From NCBI RefSeq assembly GCF_018687715.1, contig NC_056759.1:28828385-28892384 (forward strand): a stretch of 64,000 bases of DNA. Reading direction: 5' to 3'. Under the pieces are notes generated by a model. That model worked only from the letters and a program-made list of their open reading frames with translations, was not told the origin of the DNA and made no database searches. Position numbers and translations under genes: made by a program. The stretch's first letter is position 1; each line of letters starts with the position of its first letter. Shown here in pieces: positions 34,025-45,694 of the stretch. The DNA is from Carya illinoinensis (Eukaryota > Streptophyta > Magnoliopsida > Fagales > Juglandaceae).

Positions 34025-36347
34025 TGCATGTGTGGGTTTTTGTGTATGTGTGAGTGGTGTGGGTTAGTGTATTTGTGTTTGGGTGTGTGTATGTGTATGC
34101 ATGTTTGAGTGTGTGCGAGTGTGTGCTTGGCTTTTTGTGTGTGTGTGTGTGCGAGTGTTTGTGTTTTGTGAATGTGTTTGTGTGGAGGTGCACGCCCGTG
34201 TGTGCAGCCTGTGTTGGTTGTGTGTGCTTTTAGGTGTGTCATTGTGTGTTGATATCTGCGTGTGTGGACAAATGGACGTGTGAGTGTGTGTGAGTGAGTG
34301 TGGGTGCTTGCAGGTGTGAAAAAGTGCGGGTGTGTGCATGTGTGGGTGCACGTGTGAGTGCACATATGAGTGAAAGAGAAAAATGCTTAATTGGAAGCTG
34401 GGGGCGGAGCTCTACTTGGGCCTTATGATGCCCAGGATTTACCCCGTCCACTTGGCCTTGCCTATATGAGTATATATTTAGAAAAAGTAAATTTCATTAA
34501 TAAAATGACATGGTTTGTTGGACAATAAACGAATTATTACTTAAAAATGATGTCTTTTTATCCTAACATTTGTGTTTTTAAAATGAAATGATGTCGTTTT
34601 GTGTACAGTCCCATCTCAAGTCTCCCTAAAACAAGATCATTTTTTATTAGGTATTGTTGAAAACTTGAACCCCTTGTCCCCCAACAATTGTCTCTCTTCC
34701 CCCCCCCCCCCCCAATTTCTCTTTCCTATCTAAATCTCTATTCCTTAATCGACCACAATATCTCAGGCTCCCATCGTCTATCATATTCTCTCACTGTTTC
34801 TCTCTCTCTCTCTATAGAACTTTGCCTGCCTACTCCATGTATCTCTCTCTCTCTCTCTACCAAAACATCAATTGGATTTAAGTAGTTATTTTGGGCGGTG
34901 TTTTGGTGGTGAAACTGGTTGTTATAGAAGCTAAGCTATTGGTTTCGAAGCTTGGCCGGGTAGGTATGACAATCGTGGGAGGCCAATCAACTTTGTAGCA
35001 TATGGTGTGTGTGTGTGTATGTGCTTGCATGTGTGTGTGACTACGTAAGTGGGTGCGTTTATGTGTCTGAGCATGTGCATGTGCATGGATGTGTGTGTGG
35101 TGTGCATTTATGTGTGTGTATGTGCATGTGTATCACTCGGGTCCAATATCCAACTATTTTTTTAAATTTTTTTAGATTTATACAGATGAAAAGCCCACTA
35201 GAGATTTACGAATATCTTTAGTGTGTGTGTGTGTGTGAGGTGTGGGTGTCTGTGTTTGTATCTGTGTTTTGGGCTTGTGTTTGTGTTTGGGTATGTGTAT
35301 CCATGTGTGTATGCGCATGCATGTTTGTTTATGTGCGAGTGCACGTGTGAGTTTTTGTGTGTATGGGTGTGTGTGTACGTGTGGGTATGTGTGTTTGTAT
35401 TTGTATTTTGTAGGTGTGTGTGTGTGTGGAGGTGTGCACGTGTGTGTGGCATGTGTTGGTGTGTGTGCATTTGGATGTGTCATTGTGTGTTGATGTGCAT
35501 GTGTGTGCCTGTGGACGTGTATGTGTGAGTGAGTGTGTGTGCTTGCGGGTGAGAGAGAGAGAGAAAGCGTGTGGGTGAATGCATATATATGGGTGGAAGA
35601 GAAACATGCTTAAATGGGAGCCGGGGGCAAGGCTCTAGTTGGGCCCTATGATGCCCAAGATTTACCCCATCCATTCGACCTTACCTATACATACTTATAT
35701 ATTAAGAAAAAGTAAATTTCTTTAATAAAACGACATGGTTTGTTGGATAATAAACGAATTATTACTAAAAAGTGACGTCGTTTTATCTTAACATTTGTTT
35801 TTTAAAATGAAATGATGTTGTTTTGTTTAGACTCTCAGTCTCGAGTTTTCCCAAAACGAGATCGTTTCTTATTAAGTATTGTTGAAAACCCAAACCCTTT
35901 GTCCTCACAGCAACTGTGTCTCTTCCCCCCTCTCGCTTTCCTGTCTCAATCTCTATTCCTCCATCGATCTCAATGTCTCAGTCTTCCATCATCCATCGTA
36001 TTCTCTCTCTGTTATTCTCTCCGTCAACCTCAGCCTTGCCTACTCTAGGTGTGTCTCTCTCTCTCTCTGCCAAAGTTTAGTTTTTTATTATTATGATTTT
36101 GGATGGGTCTTTTGATTATTAGTTGGATTTAAGTATTTGTTTAGGCTATATTTTGGGCAGTGTTCTAGTGGTTGTTTTTAAGGTGATTTGGCTATCGTAG
36201 ACGCTTAATATTCATGTAGAAGTTTTGGGTAGGTGGGAAGCACGGCCGTGGGGTCCAATCATGTGGCGTCAATGTCTCAAACCCCCGCCATCCCTTGCTA
36301 TCTCTCTCTCTTCCTTTCTCTGTTGATCTCGACCTTCCTGCTCCAGG

Positions 36348-36350
<3 letters not shown>

Positions 36351-36398
<48 letters not shown>
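36351..36398 (+). repeat. (TC)n microsatellite in the last array unit
   Basis: About 24 uninterrupted CT units following CTCCAGGTAT, the same junction seen in the other units. Confidence 0.95.
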
Positions 36399-36402
<4 letters not shown>

Positions 36403-37300
36403 CAAAACATCAGTTGGATTTAAGCAGTTGTTTTGACGATATTTTGGGCGGTGTTTTGGTGGTGAAACATGTCATCTTAGAGGCTAAGCTATTAGTGTCA
36501 AAGCTTAGGCAGGTGGGTATGACGACCTTGGGCCAATCAACCCTGCGACATACTGTGTGTTTGTGTGTGTGCATGTGTGTATTGCATGCACTTTTGTGTG
36601 TATATGTGTGTGCACGTGTGTTTGTGACTGAGTAAGTAGGTGCGTTTGCATGTCTATGCGCAAATGGGTTTATTTGTGTCTGCATGCACATGGGTGTATA
36701 TGTGTGGTGTCCGTGTATGTGTGTGGCATGCATGCATGTTCGTGTGTGTGAGTGCACGTTTGGGTTTGTGTGTGTGTGGTGTCGGTGTTTGTGTTTGTGT
36801 TTTGGGTGTGTGTTTGTGTTCGGGTATGTGTGGGTGTGTGCGTGTGTATGTGCATGCAGGTTTGTGTGTGTGTGAATAGGTAAGTGGGTGTTTGCGTGTC
36901 TGCACGCAAGTGGGTGCATTTGTGTGCATGCACATGGATGTGTATGTGGTGTGCATGTATGTGTGTGTGTATGTGCATGCATGTTTGTGTTTATGAGTGC
37001 GCATTTGGGTATGTGTGTGTGCGTGTGAATGTGCATGCATGTTTGATTGTATGTGAGTGCACATGTGAGTTTTTGTGTGTGTGCGTGTGTGGGTGTGTGT
37101 TTGTATTTGTGTTTTGTGGGTGTGTGTGGGACATGTGTTGGTGTGTGTGCGTTTGGGTGTGTCATTGTTTGTTGGTGTGCGTGTGTGTGCCTATGGATGT
37201 GTATGTGTAAGTGAGTGTGTGTGTGCTTGTAGGTATAAGAGAGAGAGAGAGAGAAAGCGCTTGTGTGTGCGTGTGTGTGAGTGTGCATATGGGTGGAAGA

Positions 37301-39294
37301 CCATCATGGTAAAATTTTGAGTTTCTTCAAATCATTCTCTCCTTCCAGTTTTAGGTTTCAGCACCTATATATATGGAGATTGAGACTTTAATTGTTATTT
37401 GGCTGTTGGGGCTATAATACTTTGAAAGCTATAATATATGCTCATACGAGATTATTTTATGCATGTATTGAGGACTATTTTTGGTGCGTTATGTGGATTA
37501 TACATTTTGGTTTTAACCAAGTGCACACCAGGTGTATGTGTTTTTTCCTCAATCAAGTCACACTATTTATTTGTGCATATTTGTTTTGGTTATCTTACAC
37601 ATATATTTAGAACATAAGTGTGATTGGTCTGTGTGGAAAGTTGACACAATTCCGAATGGATAACAATGTCATGTTTTTCATTATCTTTAGACTCATTCAA
37701 TTCTAATTTTGCTTATTTCTACTTTGATTTTGTTGACTTGATTATCCAAATGAGGTTCAAGGAGAGAGCAAAGCAAAAGAATTTTGATATTTTGTCTCAA
37801 TCGAGTTGTTTCAATTATTTGCTCATTGTTTGACATGCATTCGTAATCACATATTAGGTTTATCAAAATGCATGGTTGAGTTAAGATCATATGGAGTTTT
37901 AGTAGTATCAAATCAATATCTTTTCTTAGTGTCTTCATTTCGGCACATATAAGTGATAATTATTTTCTTATGAGTCTTGTCAGATTAGTGACAAAAAGGG
38001 AAAGTATTGAGAACTTGAGTCAATGTGTTGTTGAGGGAGGGTTGAATGAATTTGCCGTTGAAATAAATTTATTAAGGGAGAGTTGATTTTTTTTTTTAAT
38101 TTTTTTTATGTTTAAGTTAGTTTAATATTGAGGATGAGAACTAACTATATTGAGGGGAAGAATTAAATTTTGGTTTGCAAAAATTACTTTAAAAACTTTT
38201 ACTTGATGGTTAATTTCATTTAAGTCTATTTTTGCTGGACATAATTTTAATGTTAGACTAGAATATGCTTAGAGTTTAAAATCTTGTGAACTTTGATAGT
38301 ACTAATCTTAGTCATTATTCTATGTTATTATCTTTCTTCTTCTTGATTATTTACTTAAAATTTCTACTTGGTTTCCTGGTCTGCTAGTTTTGCTTTGATA
38401 GGTCTAATTCATTAAAGTTGATTTTATTACCAATCTGCTAAAAGGGAAGATTATAGATATAAGAGTTTGTCACTAATGTGCCAAAGGGCTAGGATTAGGT
38501 GACTAAGTTAACAAGTTTAGATAGGACTAGATGACTAAAATGATAGAGTTTATTCTATCATTAAATTTGTAATTTTGAATGAATGTAAATTATTTATTGA
38601 CTTTATTTATAACAATATTAAGTTTATCTAAGAGGTATTAGAGGTTGTTTAGAGAAGTTATATTTGAAAATCGAGCCCCAAAGAATCTGCACTTATCCAT
38701 AGAAGATGTTAAACTGAAATCTGTTACTACAGAGAATTTATCGTGAGTGTCACCACTCCGTTAGAAGACTTCTTCGCGACAGACTCACCCTGTCAGCAGA
38801 GTCCTACTGAAACTAAAACTGCTTTTGGATTGTTTATTTAAGAAATCATATTGGTTAATATCTATAGCGATTCAGATCTAAATATTTTCTAGAACACTTT
38901 TCAGTATATATTTTGGTAAGAAAATTCCTTGGAGAATTTTCATATATTTTTTTCTCTCTCTTTAAGTGTGATCGTTACTCCATGTTGAAGAATTGATTGG
39001 TCAAGTTTCAACCACTGGAGTTTTAGGAGAAAAGCCAAGTTTGAATATCGTTAAAGATTCTGGCTGTTATTACGGTAGAGACGAAGTGGTTGTGGGTGAA
39101 ACCAAATAATGATTTGATTCACTAGAAGTGGTTTTACAAACTTGTCTAATTATGAAAACTACAAGGACATCTACTTTATAGATTGAATTTTAGCTTGAAT
39201 TTTTAAAGCAAGAAAGGTTTCATTCAATAGGCAGTGTCTCTCTTACTATGATTAGAGTGTACAATGACTAGGGTTAGGTAGCGTCTCTCTTAAG
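37301..39294. other. Unique AT-rich DNA right of the array
   Basis: No gene, RNA gene or element with definable ends was recognised. Composition changes abruptly from TG-rich to AT-rich at about 37310. Confidence 0.5.
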
Positions 39295-39520
39295 GCATGG
39301 ATTAGATTAGGAGATGAGATGAGATTATTTTATTTGAAAGATAAAAGTTAAATAAAATATTGTTATTATTGTTTTGAAATTTGAAAAAATTGAATTGAGA
39401 TTTGAAAAAGTTAAATTGTTTATTATGTTTTTGTAGGAATTTGAAAAAATTGTAATGATAAGATAAGATGAGATGAGATGAATTTATATAAGGTGAGATC
39501 ACCTGCCAATCCAAACCAGG
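39295..39520. mobile_element. MITE family M3
   Basis: GGATTAGATTAGGAGATGAG at the left and CTCACCTGCCAATCCAAACC... at the right frame an AT-rich interior with GAGATGAGATGAG motifs at both ends. A direct repeat of about 28 bp (GTGTACAAYGACTAGGGYTA..) lies just outside at 39257-39284 and 39534-39561. That is longer than a target-site duplication, so the flank itself was duplicated. Confidence 0.6.
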
Positions 39521-39561
39521 CATTGTGATTGTAGTGTACAACGACTAGGGCTAGGCGGCGG

Positions 39562-41617
39562 GGCAATGCCTCCTACCACCCCACTGTCCACTGCCTTAGC
39601 CCTAGACCTAATTGGACTGCATAGGCGACCCTGCCTACACCATGTGGGGCAGGGTGTCCCACTTGCAAGCCACAAACATAGTGAGGGCGGTTTAGGACCA
39701 AGCCCACCCCCTACCCCCAACCACACTCCCAACCCACTCATTACAACCAAGTTCAAAATTATAATTATAAATATATATATTTCTATAATAATAAGTGTCT
39801 ATCCCATTACTACAGGAATAAACAGTAAATTTCTCATTCCATTTTTTTAATCCGTGTGTGTCCGTGTACAAGTAAATATCGTTTATCCGTGTCGTACCCC
39901 TGACTCTGTGTGTGTACTATGAAGAGTGAAGTGCGAAGACCGAACTGAACCCTAGCCCCCAATCTCGCATCCACCTGATACCCTTCCTCATGGTGACGGC
40001 CACCGACAAAATTACAGCACTTACGTGCGATTTTAGCATCAGCACTTACCTCACCGAAAAAAAAGAATTGCAACAGTCGATTTGGTGTGTCAATCTGCTG
40101 GGTGTAAAGTAGTCGATTTGGTCCTTCACCGAAAAAACCAGTGCAGCACTTACCGACAGTTGAGCAGAACTCCATCCACCTCACCGACAGTCGAGCACCG
40201 ACAGAACTCCGCATACATGCTGGTTCATGTTCTCTTCTCCCTTCACCGAATATTTAATTTTCATATCTAAGACCACTACTTTTGGTCAATGCAAGATTTG
40301 ACCTCACATATATACATAGTATCAAATATATATGCTTTTATTTTATATCAATGCGGACATAATTCTCCCAAATCCGTCCATCTTCATCTATATTTAAAAA
40401 TATTAGGAAAAAAATGAAGCGTGAACAAATGAAACCTAGCCATTTTTTTTAGTTCAATCAAACCAAATAACAGTGTACATATTTTCTACTTGTCAATTGA
40501 AAATTACCAGTTGAAGAATGGTGGAAGAGAGCTACGACAGCTAAAGGAAGAAGAAGAAGGAAAGTGAACAGCGCTTAGAAGGAAAGAGAATGGCGTTGAG
40601 AAGGAAAGAAAAAAAAGAAGAAGAAGCCCGAAGGCATGCCAAACGACGCCGTATTGCCAAGGAGAGAGGGCTGGGTTTCATGGCTCACGGGCTAGGCTGG
40701 GTTTCCGAATGGGCTTGGGCCCAAAATGAAGGGAAATCTAACAGCAATTTAGTGGGTTAGGTTGAAGGCTCACGGGTTGGGTTGGGTTGAAGGCTCAAGA
40801 GTTGGGCTGGGCCCAAAAGAAAAATAAAATACACTCAACACAGGCCCAATCCGAAAATATTAGACTTCAACAAAAGAAAAATGTACAATAAAATAAATAA
40901 AATAAGAGCAAAATAAAAACACTACAACTCAATATTAATAAAATAAAATAATTAAAGTCCAACATTAAATTAATTTAAAGTAAAGATCACTTTAAATGTA
41001 AAACAATAATTAAAGTCCAATATGTTAAATATTTAACATATAGGAGCATTTGCCGTTTATAGAGACTGTTGCAATACAAGTTTCAGAAAAACAGTGGATG
41101 ATTCAACTTGTTGTAGATCCAGAAATATTCAATCAGCAGCAATACAAAAATTTCAATGTTCTCTCTGTTGGCCCTGTGCAATATGGCCGAGAACTATAAT
41201 GATCATGGAAAAAAAATTCTGTTTGTACTTTTATTTTTTTGTTCAAATTTACTCTAAACAAATTTTTGTATAAGACAATAACAAAACACAACTAAGCAAA
41301 CGTGCAAAGCACGTTTAGCCTCCATTAGTATATATATACATGTGTATAATTTGTTGATGAAACAATATCATTTTATCATATGTTTTATTTTAAAAAAATA
41401 ACGATATCATTTTGGATCATATTATAAACCATACGTTATACAAACTATATTATTTTATCAATGTAAACACTACATACGTAATACCCATTTACTAAACCAT
41501 ATTATTAACTAGCAACATTTAATAGACTAAAATCTAAATACTATACTCTCATTTTTAATAGCAATTGGTTCATAAATTAGCTAATAATAAACTTTCCTTA
41601 GTAGGTTTGATAAGTAA
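39562..41617. other. Intergenic DNA
   Basis: No supported gene. GC-richer patches at 39560-39740 and 40080-40220 contain open frames without motifs or splice sites. A purine-rich stretch (GAAGAAG) followed by repeated GGCTCACGGG/GGGTTGGGTTGG segments lies at 40540-40830 and may be a degenerate transposon. Confidence 0.45.
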
Positions 41618-41785
41618 GAAGAGATATAAAATTTTCATTTCATCTTATCTCATTATTATAATATTTTTAAATTTTTACATAAAATATAATAAATAATTCA
41701 ATTTTTTTAAATTTTAATTCAATTTTTTTAAAATTTTAAAATAATAATAATATTAAAAAATAATATTTTAAACATTAAAAATTCT
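41618..41785 (+). repeat. MITE family M3, degenerate copy
   Basis: Close match to 4533-4690 in the same orientation (TTATTATAAT, ACATAAAATATAATAAATAA, AAAAAATAATATTTTAAAC) and inverted relative to 39295-39520. It ends about 190 bp upstream of the epoxide hydrolase start, so it may overlap that gene's promoter. Confidence 0.55.
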
Positions 41786-41917
41786 GTCAACACCGTCCAA
41801 TCCTACCACCCTTCAAAGTCTCTTCACTTTTTTGTCGTACCTGGCAATTATGTTTGATTTCCCGTGTAATGATACAATTCGCAAAGAATTTATATGCACA
41901 CCTGTAAAAACCATTGA

Positions 41918-41942
41918 TCTCTCTCTCTCTCTCTCTCTCTCT
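41918..41942 (+). promoter_or_regulatory. (TC)n tract in the epoxide hydrolase leader
   Basis: A CT dinucleotide run 37 bp upstream of the chosen ATG (41979). Such tracts are common in plant 5' leaders and core promoters. The frame is open through it, but the resulting low-complexity peptide is unlikely to be translated. Confidence 0.5.
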
Positions 41943-41978
41943 GTGTTTGTGAACTTTGAGGAGAGTTGGGGGAGTATC

Positions 41979-43838
41979 ATGAGCGGGGTGATCATGAGCG
42001 AGGTGAACCACCAAAGGATCAAAACCAACGGGATATGGATTCACATAGCAGAGCAAGGGACAGGACCCCTTGTTCTGCTGCTTCATGGCTTCCCAGAAAT
42101 CTGGTATTCTTGGCGCCACCAGATAACCCACTTGGCTAACCATGGTTACCATGCTGTTGCTCCTGATTTGAGAGGCTATGGGGATTCCGACTCTCCTCTC
42201 AGCCCCAACTCCTACACTGTTCTACACCTTGCTGGAGATCTCATCGGCCTTCTTGACCATTTTGGTGAACAACAGGTACTTTTTTCATAACTTTTATTTG
42301 AATGTTTGGTCACGGGGGATTCTGATTCCTGGCTGTTATGCTTTTGCGATATGAGAAAGGCGTTTGTGGTGGGAGCTGACTGGGGAGCCATTGCTGGATG
42401 GTATCTAAGCCTTTTCAGACCTGACAGAGTCAAGGGACTAGTCACTTTAAATGTCCCATACTTCCCAAGATCTCCAAATTCTAAACCAATTGATTCGATC
42501 AGAAGATTGTTTGGAGAAGGAAGCCATGTCTTCCAATTCCAGGTACTCCCTCACTCCTCTCTATTAATTTTGAAGTCCTCCTGCGATCAAAACTACTTGG
42601 TTGTGAGTATTGACTATTAATTGGAGCTTTTTGTTGGTTGGTTGATAAGGAACCAGGAAGAGCAGAGAGAGCATTTGCAAGGTACGATTATTTGACGGTG
42701 ATGAAGAAGTTCTTGCTTATAGTCAACACAGATGATTTGGTAGCTCCTCCGGGCATGGAGATCGTTGATTACCTGGAGACTCCTTCATTGCTGCCGCCAT
42801 GGATTACAGAGGAGGAACTCCAGGTCTATGCAGACACATTTCTTGAATCTGGTTTTACTGGTCCTCTCAATTACTACCGTGCCATGGATTTGTAAGTCTA
42901 GCCATGATTTTTCTGTCCTTGTTTTATGTTTTCTTGGGTCCAATTTTAATGTTCAAAAGCCCTTCGGTCATTGATAGGGAGCTTCCATGAATCTAAAGTT
43001 TACGACTGCATAAAACTTTGCTATGTCCAAATTGGAATTAATTAACCCCAGAAAGGGACAAGGATATACACAAAATTCTTTACACGTCTGATGTGAAAGA
43101 TACATCAAACCTAATTTCCAAATCCATTTTTTTTTATTTTTTTGGGATAAGTTTTTCTGTCACCAGGGGAAGATATTGGCCAGGTTCAGTGTGCTGTCTG
43201 ACGAGCATTTGGTTTTGAGTGTGTTGACTCACACAAAACCCAGATGCCCACAGCCCTGCAACATGTGTGTGTTCAAACTCATCTTTGACTGAAATACGTT
43301 TTGCAAGTTTCTCAATATTCAAACCCAAGAGCTTGATCAAACCACATCCGCCATTAAAGTAGTGTTACCCAAGACTATTGGGAGAAACAGCTGGAAAAAA
43401 TACTTTATGAACGTGTTAATCTTATTACAAGAATCTTAAGATTATTACAAGAATTGGTTTGAGTTTTGACATATGACTGTTTGAAGGCGCTAGTAAAATT
43501 GGCATTGTTTGGGTATCCGTACAAAATTAGGCCAAAGTTTCTTATTTCTTTCCTTTTCTTTACTATGTTCCTTATGAAATGACAACAGGAATTGGGAGTA
43601 TCTTGCACCATGGCAAGGATCAAAAATAACAGTTCCTACAAAGTTCATTGTTGGTGACAAAGACATTGGTTTTGAAACTATTGGCACCAAGGAATATGTG
43701 GAAGGAGATGTTTTCAAGAGTCTTGTCCCTGACCTGGAAGTTGTTATTCTAGATGGTCATCATTTTCTTCATGAAGAGAAAGCTCAACAAGTCTCCCATG
43801 AAATTCTGTCCTTCCTGCGCAAATTTTCAGCGGATTAA
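41979..43838 (+). CDS. Soluble epoxide hydrolase-like alpha/beta hydrolase
   Basis: Four exons: 41979-42275, 42360-42542, 42650-42891 and 43589-43838. All have GT-AG borders and continuous phase, giving 323 residues, the usual plant sEH length. The family opens epoxides of fatty acids and related lipids in cytosol or peroxisome, for cutin monomers and defence. HGFPE (36-40) supplies the oxyanion region. The nucleophile elbow is GADWG with Asp106. The cap tyrosine is Tyr235 (NYYRAM). The charge-relay acid is probably Asp266 (VGDKDIGF) and the catalytic base His299 (DGHHFLHEE). Two oddities: most plant enzymes have His before the nucleophile (HDWG), here Ala105; and the other cap tyrosine position (HYISRFQ in potato StEH1) reads SHVFQFQ, with His155. 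A second in-frame ATG at 41994 (MSEVNHQR) may be the true start. Confidence 0.9.
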
Positions 43839-44489
43839 TTAAATGGGATTTTGACTTAAGAAGATTCTGTGATGATAATTCCAATTTCCATGTTGAATGA
43901 TTTACTTCTTATGAATGCTTATTTCAAAGGTGGTTTAATTTTAGGACGATGATACCCTTCCAACTGGTTAACAACCAGTTTATGAAGTCAATAAAATTAT
44001 TTTACAATTTTATCAATTTACAACTAATAAAAATGATAAAATTGTTTTTTTTTTCAATTTTATTTAAATATTTTTTTAACATATTTAACCATTAAGAAAA
44101 AATTTAAAAAAATATATAACTTTATTAATAGTTACTTCTTTAATCATTGATTAAATTATTAAATAAAAATAAATAAAGTATTCTAACAGTAACTTTGAAA
44201 AGTAACATTGAGATGATTAAGTAGTATTTTACTTTACAAAATTATTAAACAAATTTACATAATTTTTTATTAATTTTATAAACTTTTTTAATACCTAAGT
44301 TGTTAATTGGTTGTCAACTAGTGACAAAGTTATCATTATTCTTAGGTTTCGTTTGGGTGTTGAACTAAGTTAAAATAAGTTAAATTCTTTATAAATAATA
44401 ATGAATTGACATGGTGAAGTAAATTTTATGAGATCCAGTTAAAATATTATAATTTTAACTATAAAAAATTGTAATTATTATTTTTATAA
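43839..44489. other. 3' flank and AT-rich intergenic DNA
   Basis: Downstream of the epoxide hydrolase stop. A fragment at about 44345-44470 (GTTTCGTTTGGGTGTTGAAC, AGTTAAAATAAGTT) resembles the left end of the Harbinger-type MITE at 11030. No gene supported. Confidence 0.45.
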
Positions 44490-45480
44490 AATAATAATAT
44501 TATTTTGCTAAAAGAAAAGAAGTGAAAAAGGAATGAAAGTAGAATAGCAAAGGCAAGTAGAAGTCTTGCTGAAAACAAGATAATAACTTACTCACTGTAA
44601 AAGGAAGAGGAAACCATTTTTTTCCAAGTAAGCATATTATAGATAACATAACGGTTACAAGATACGATAGTAAGTAGGTTGGGAGGCCCCAACATTCAAA
44701 AAGAAAAAGGAAAAAAAATAAAAGATCTGGAGCCAATGACTTGACCTCCACCCATGTCTCGCAAAGGGATGCTAGTTTTGAAACAATAAATGGTCTGATT
44801 AAGCTACGATTGAATGTTGCAGCGAAGGGGCCTGTGCTGCATATTGCTAATCTAGATTGGTTGTTGGAGTCTTCAACTTCCTCTTTCCAACGATCCTTGG
44901 TTAGGAGAAACAAAAACATAAAAGAGTAGCAAACTGGAGAAGTATCGAATCGCCGGAAGAAGACCGCCTACGATAGTGGTGGCACGTGGGAGACATGCAC
45001 CACACTAGACGAGAAGGAAAAGGTCAGATCTAAGAGATATGAGGTCACCGACACTAGAGAAGCCACGCGTGGCGGCAGGAGACACCTCTCGATGTGGAGG
45101 TGCACGGGTCTCACGCACTGACTAGGTCACGCGTCTGGCTCACAAGCCACTCCGATTGACTTTGTACTACTATCGCTTGGAAGATTGGTGGCAGGGGAGG
45201 CTTTTGGTCGGGCGCGAGCAATTTTTTAGTCTTGGAAAGCAAAAGATCGGCACTCCTCCTTACTATAGACTGAAAACTGGTAAAAAAATAAGAGAAACTA
45301 AAACAGATAGCTACTTGATGAATCAAAGAGTAGGAGAGGGAGGAAGGAGTAAAGACTCTAACCCCCCTGGAGTTAAGCGACTGGATGCTTTGGTTTTGGT
45401 AGGAAAAGAGGAAACCATTTAATCTTTATAGAAAGTTGTTTTTGCACTTTCTTGTATTTCTCTCAAGTTTTTCTCTTGTT
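44490..45480. repeat. Unclassified repeat-like segment
   Basis: GC content is higher than the flanks and the composition is transposon-like. The motif AGAGGAAACCATTT occurs near both ends (about 44607 and 45409), suggesting direct terminal repeats of a non-autonomous LTR-type element, but I could not define exact ends or a target duplication. Frames on both strands lack recognisable domains. Confidence 0.3.
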
Positions 45481-45535
45481 TAAAAGAAAAAATTTAGTTG
45501 CAATTACTCTTAATAAATCTTTTTTAAAAAAATTT

Positions 45536-45694
45536 AGTTGTAAGCATAACTGCATACTAATAAGTGCACTAATATAATATGATTAATCAAAAAATAAATT
45601 TTGTTAAAAATAATATTAATTTAAATTTTAAATATAAAAAAATTAATATTGATACACATATTATAAACACATTTACTTATGCATAACAAAACTC
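45536..45694 (+). repeat. MITE family M1, copy 4
   Basis: Shows the family core AATATTAATTTAAATTTTAA, the right inverted region ATTAATATTGATACACATAT and the end GCATAACAAAACTC. Confidence 0.65.

Larger units (their letters stand above)
25548..37300. repeat. Composite tandem array of about seven units (11.7 kb)
   Basis: A motif AAAACGAGATCGTTTCTTAT recurs at about 26780, 28182, 30679, 32066, 33195 (degenerate), 34628 (degenerate) and 35852, giving spacings of about 1.4, 2.5, 1.4, 1.1, 1.4 and 1.2 kb. Each unit contains, in order: a CT-rich block with (TC)n; a GCTGAGCTATTGGTGTCGAA-type block; 400-1000 bp of TG-rich sequence with embedded GCATGCATG; a GA tract; a GGGGCGGGGCTCTAGTTGGG-type block; TATATATACTTATATATTAAG; and two AAACGACGTCGTTTT-like motifs. 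The array ends where TG-rich sequence stops after GGGTGGAAGA. Open frames up to 292 codons are low-complexity and not genes. Confidence 0.85.

Noticed and set aside
25548..37300. CRISPR-like or prokaryotic repeat array
   Set aside because: Eukaryotic sequence with kilobase-scale units and no short direct repeats with unique spacers of equal length.
25739..37320. Dozens of open frames of 60-292 codons encoding Cys/Val-rich or His/Thr-rich peptides
   Set aside because: They come from TG/CA and GA/CT repeats that rarely contain stop codons. They occur in several frames and both strands at once and have no complex domains.
41832..41978. Upstream in-frame extension of the epoxide hydrolase (49 extra codons)
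   Set aside because: It runs through a (TC)n tract and has no family similarity. The ATG at 41979 or 41994 gives the normal N-terminus.
44500..44919. 139-residue minus-strand frame as a gene
   Set aside because: No recognisable domain, hydrophobic low-complexity C-terminal half, and it lies in a repeat-like segment.
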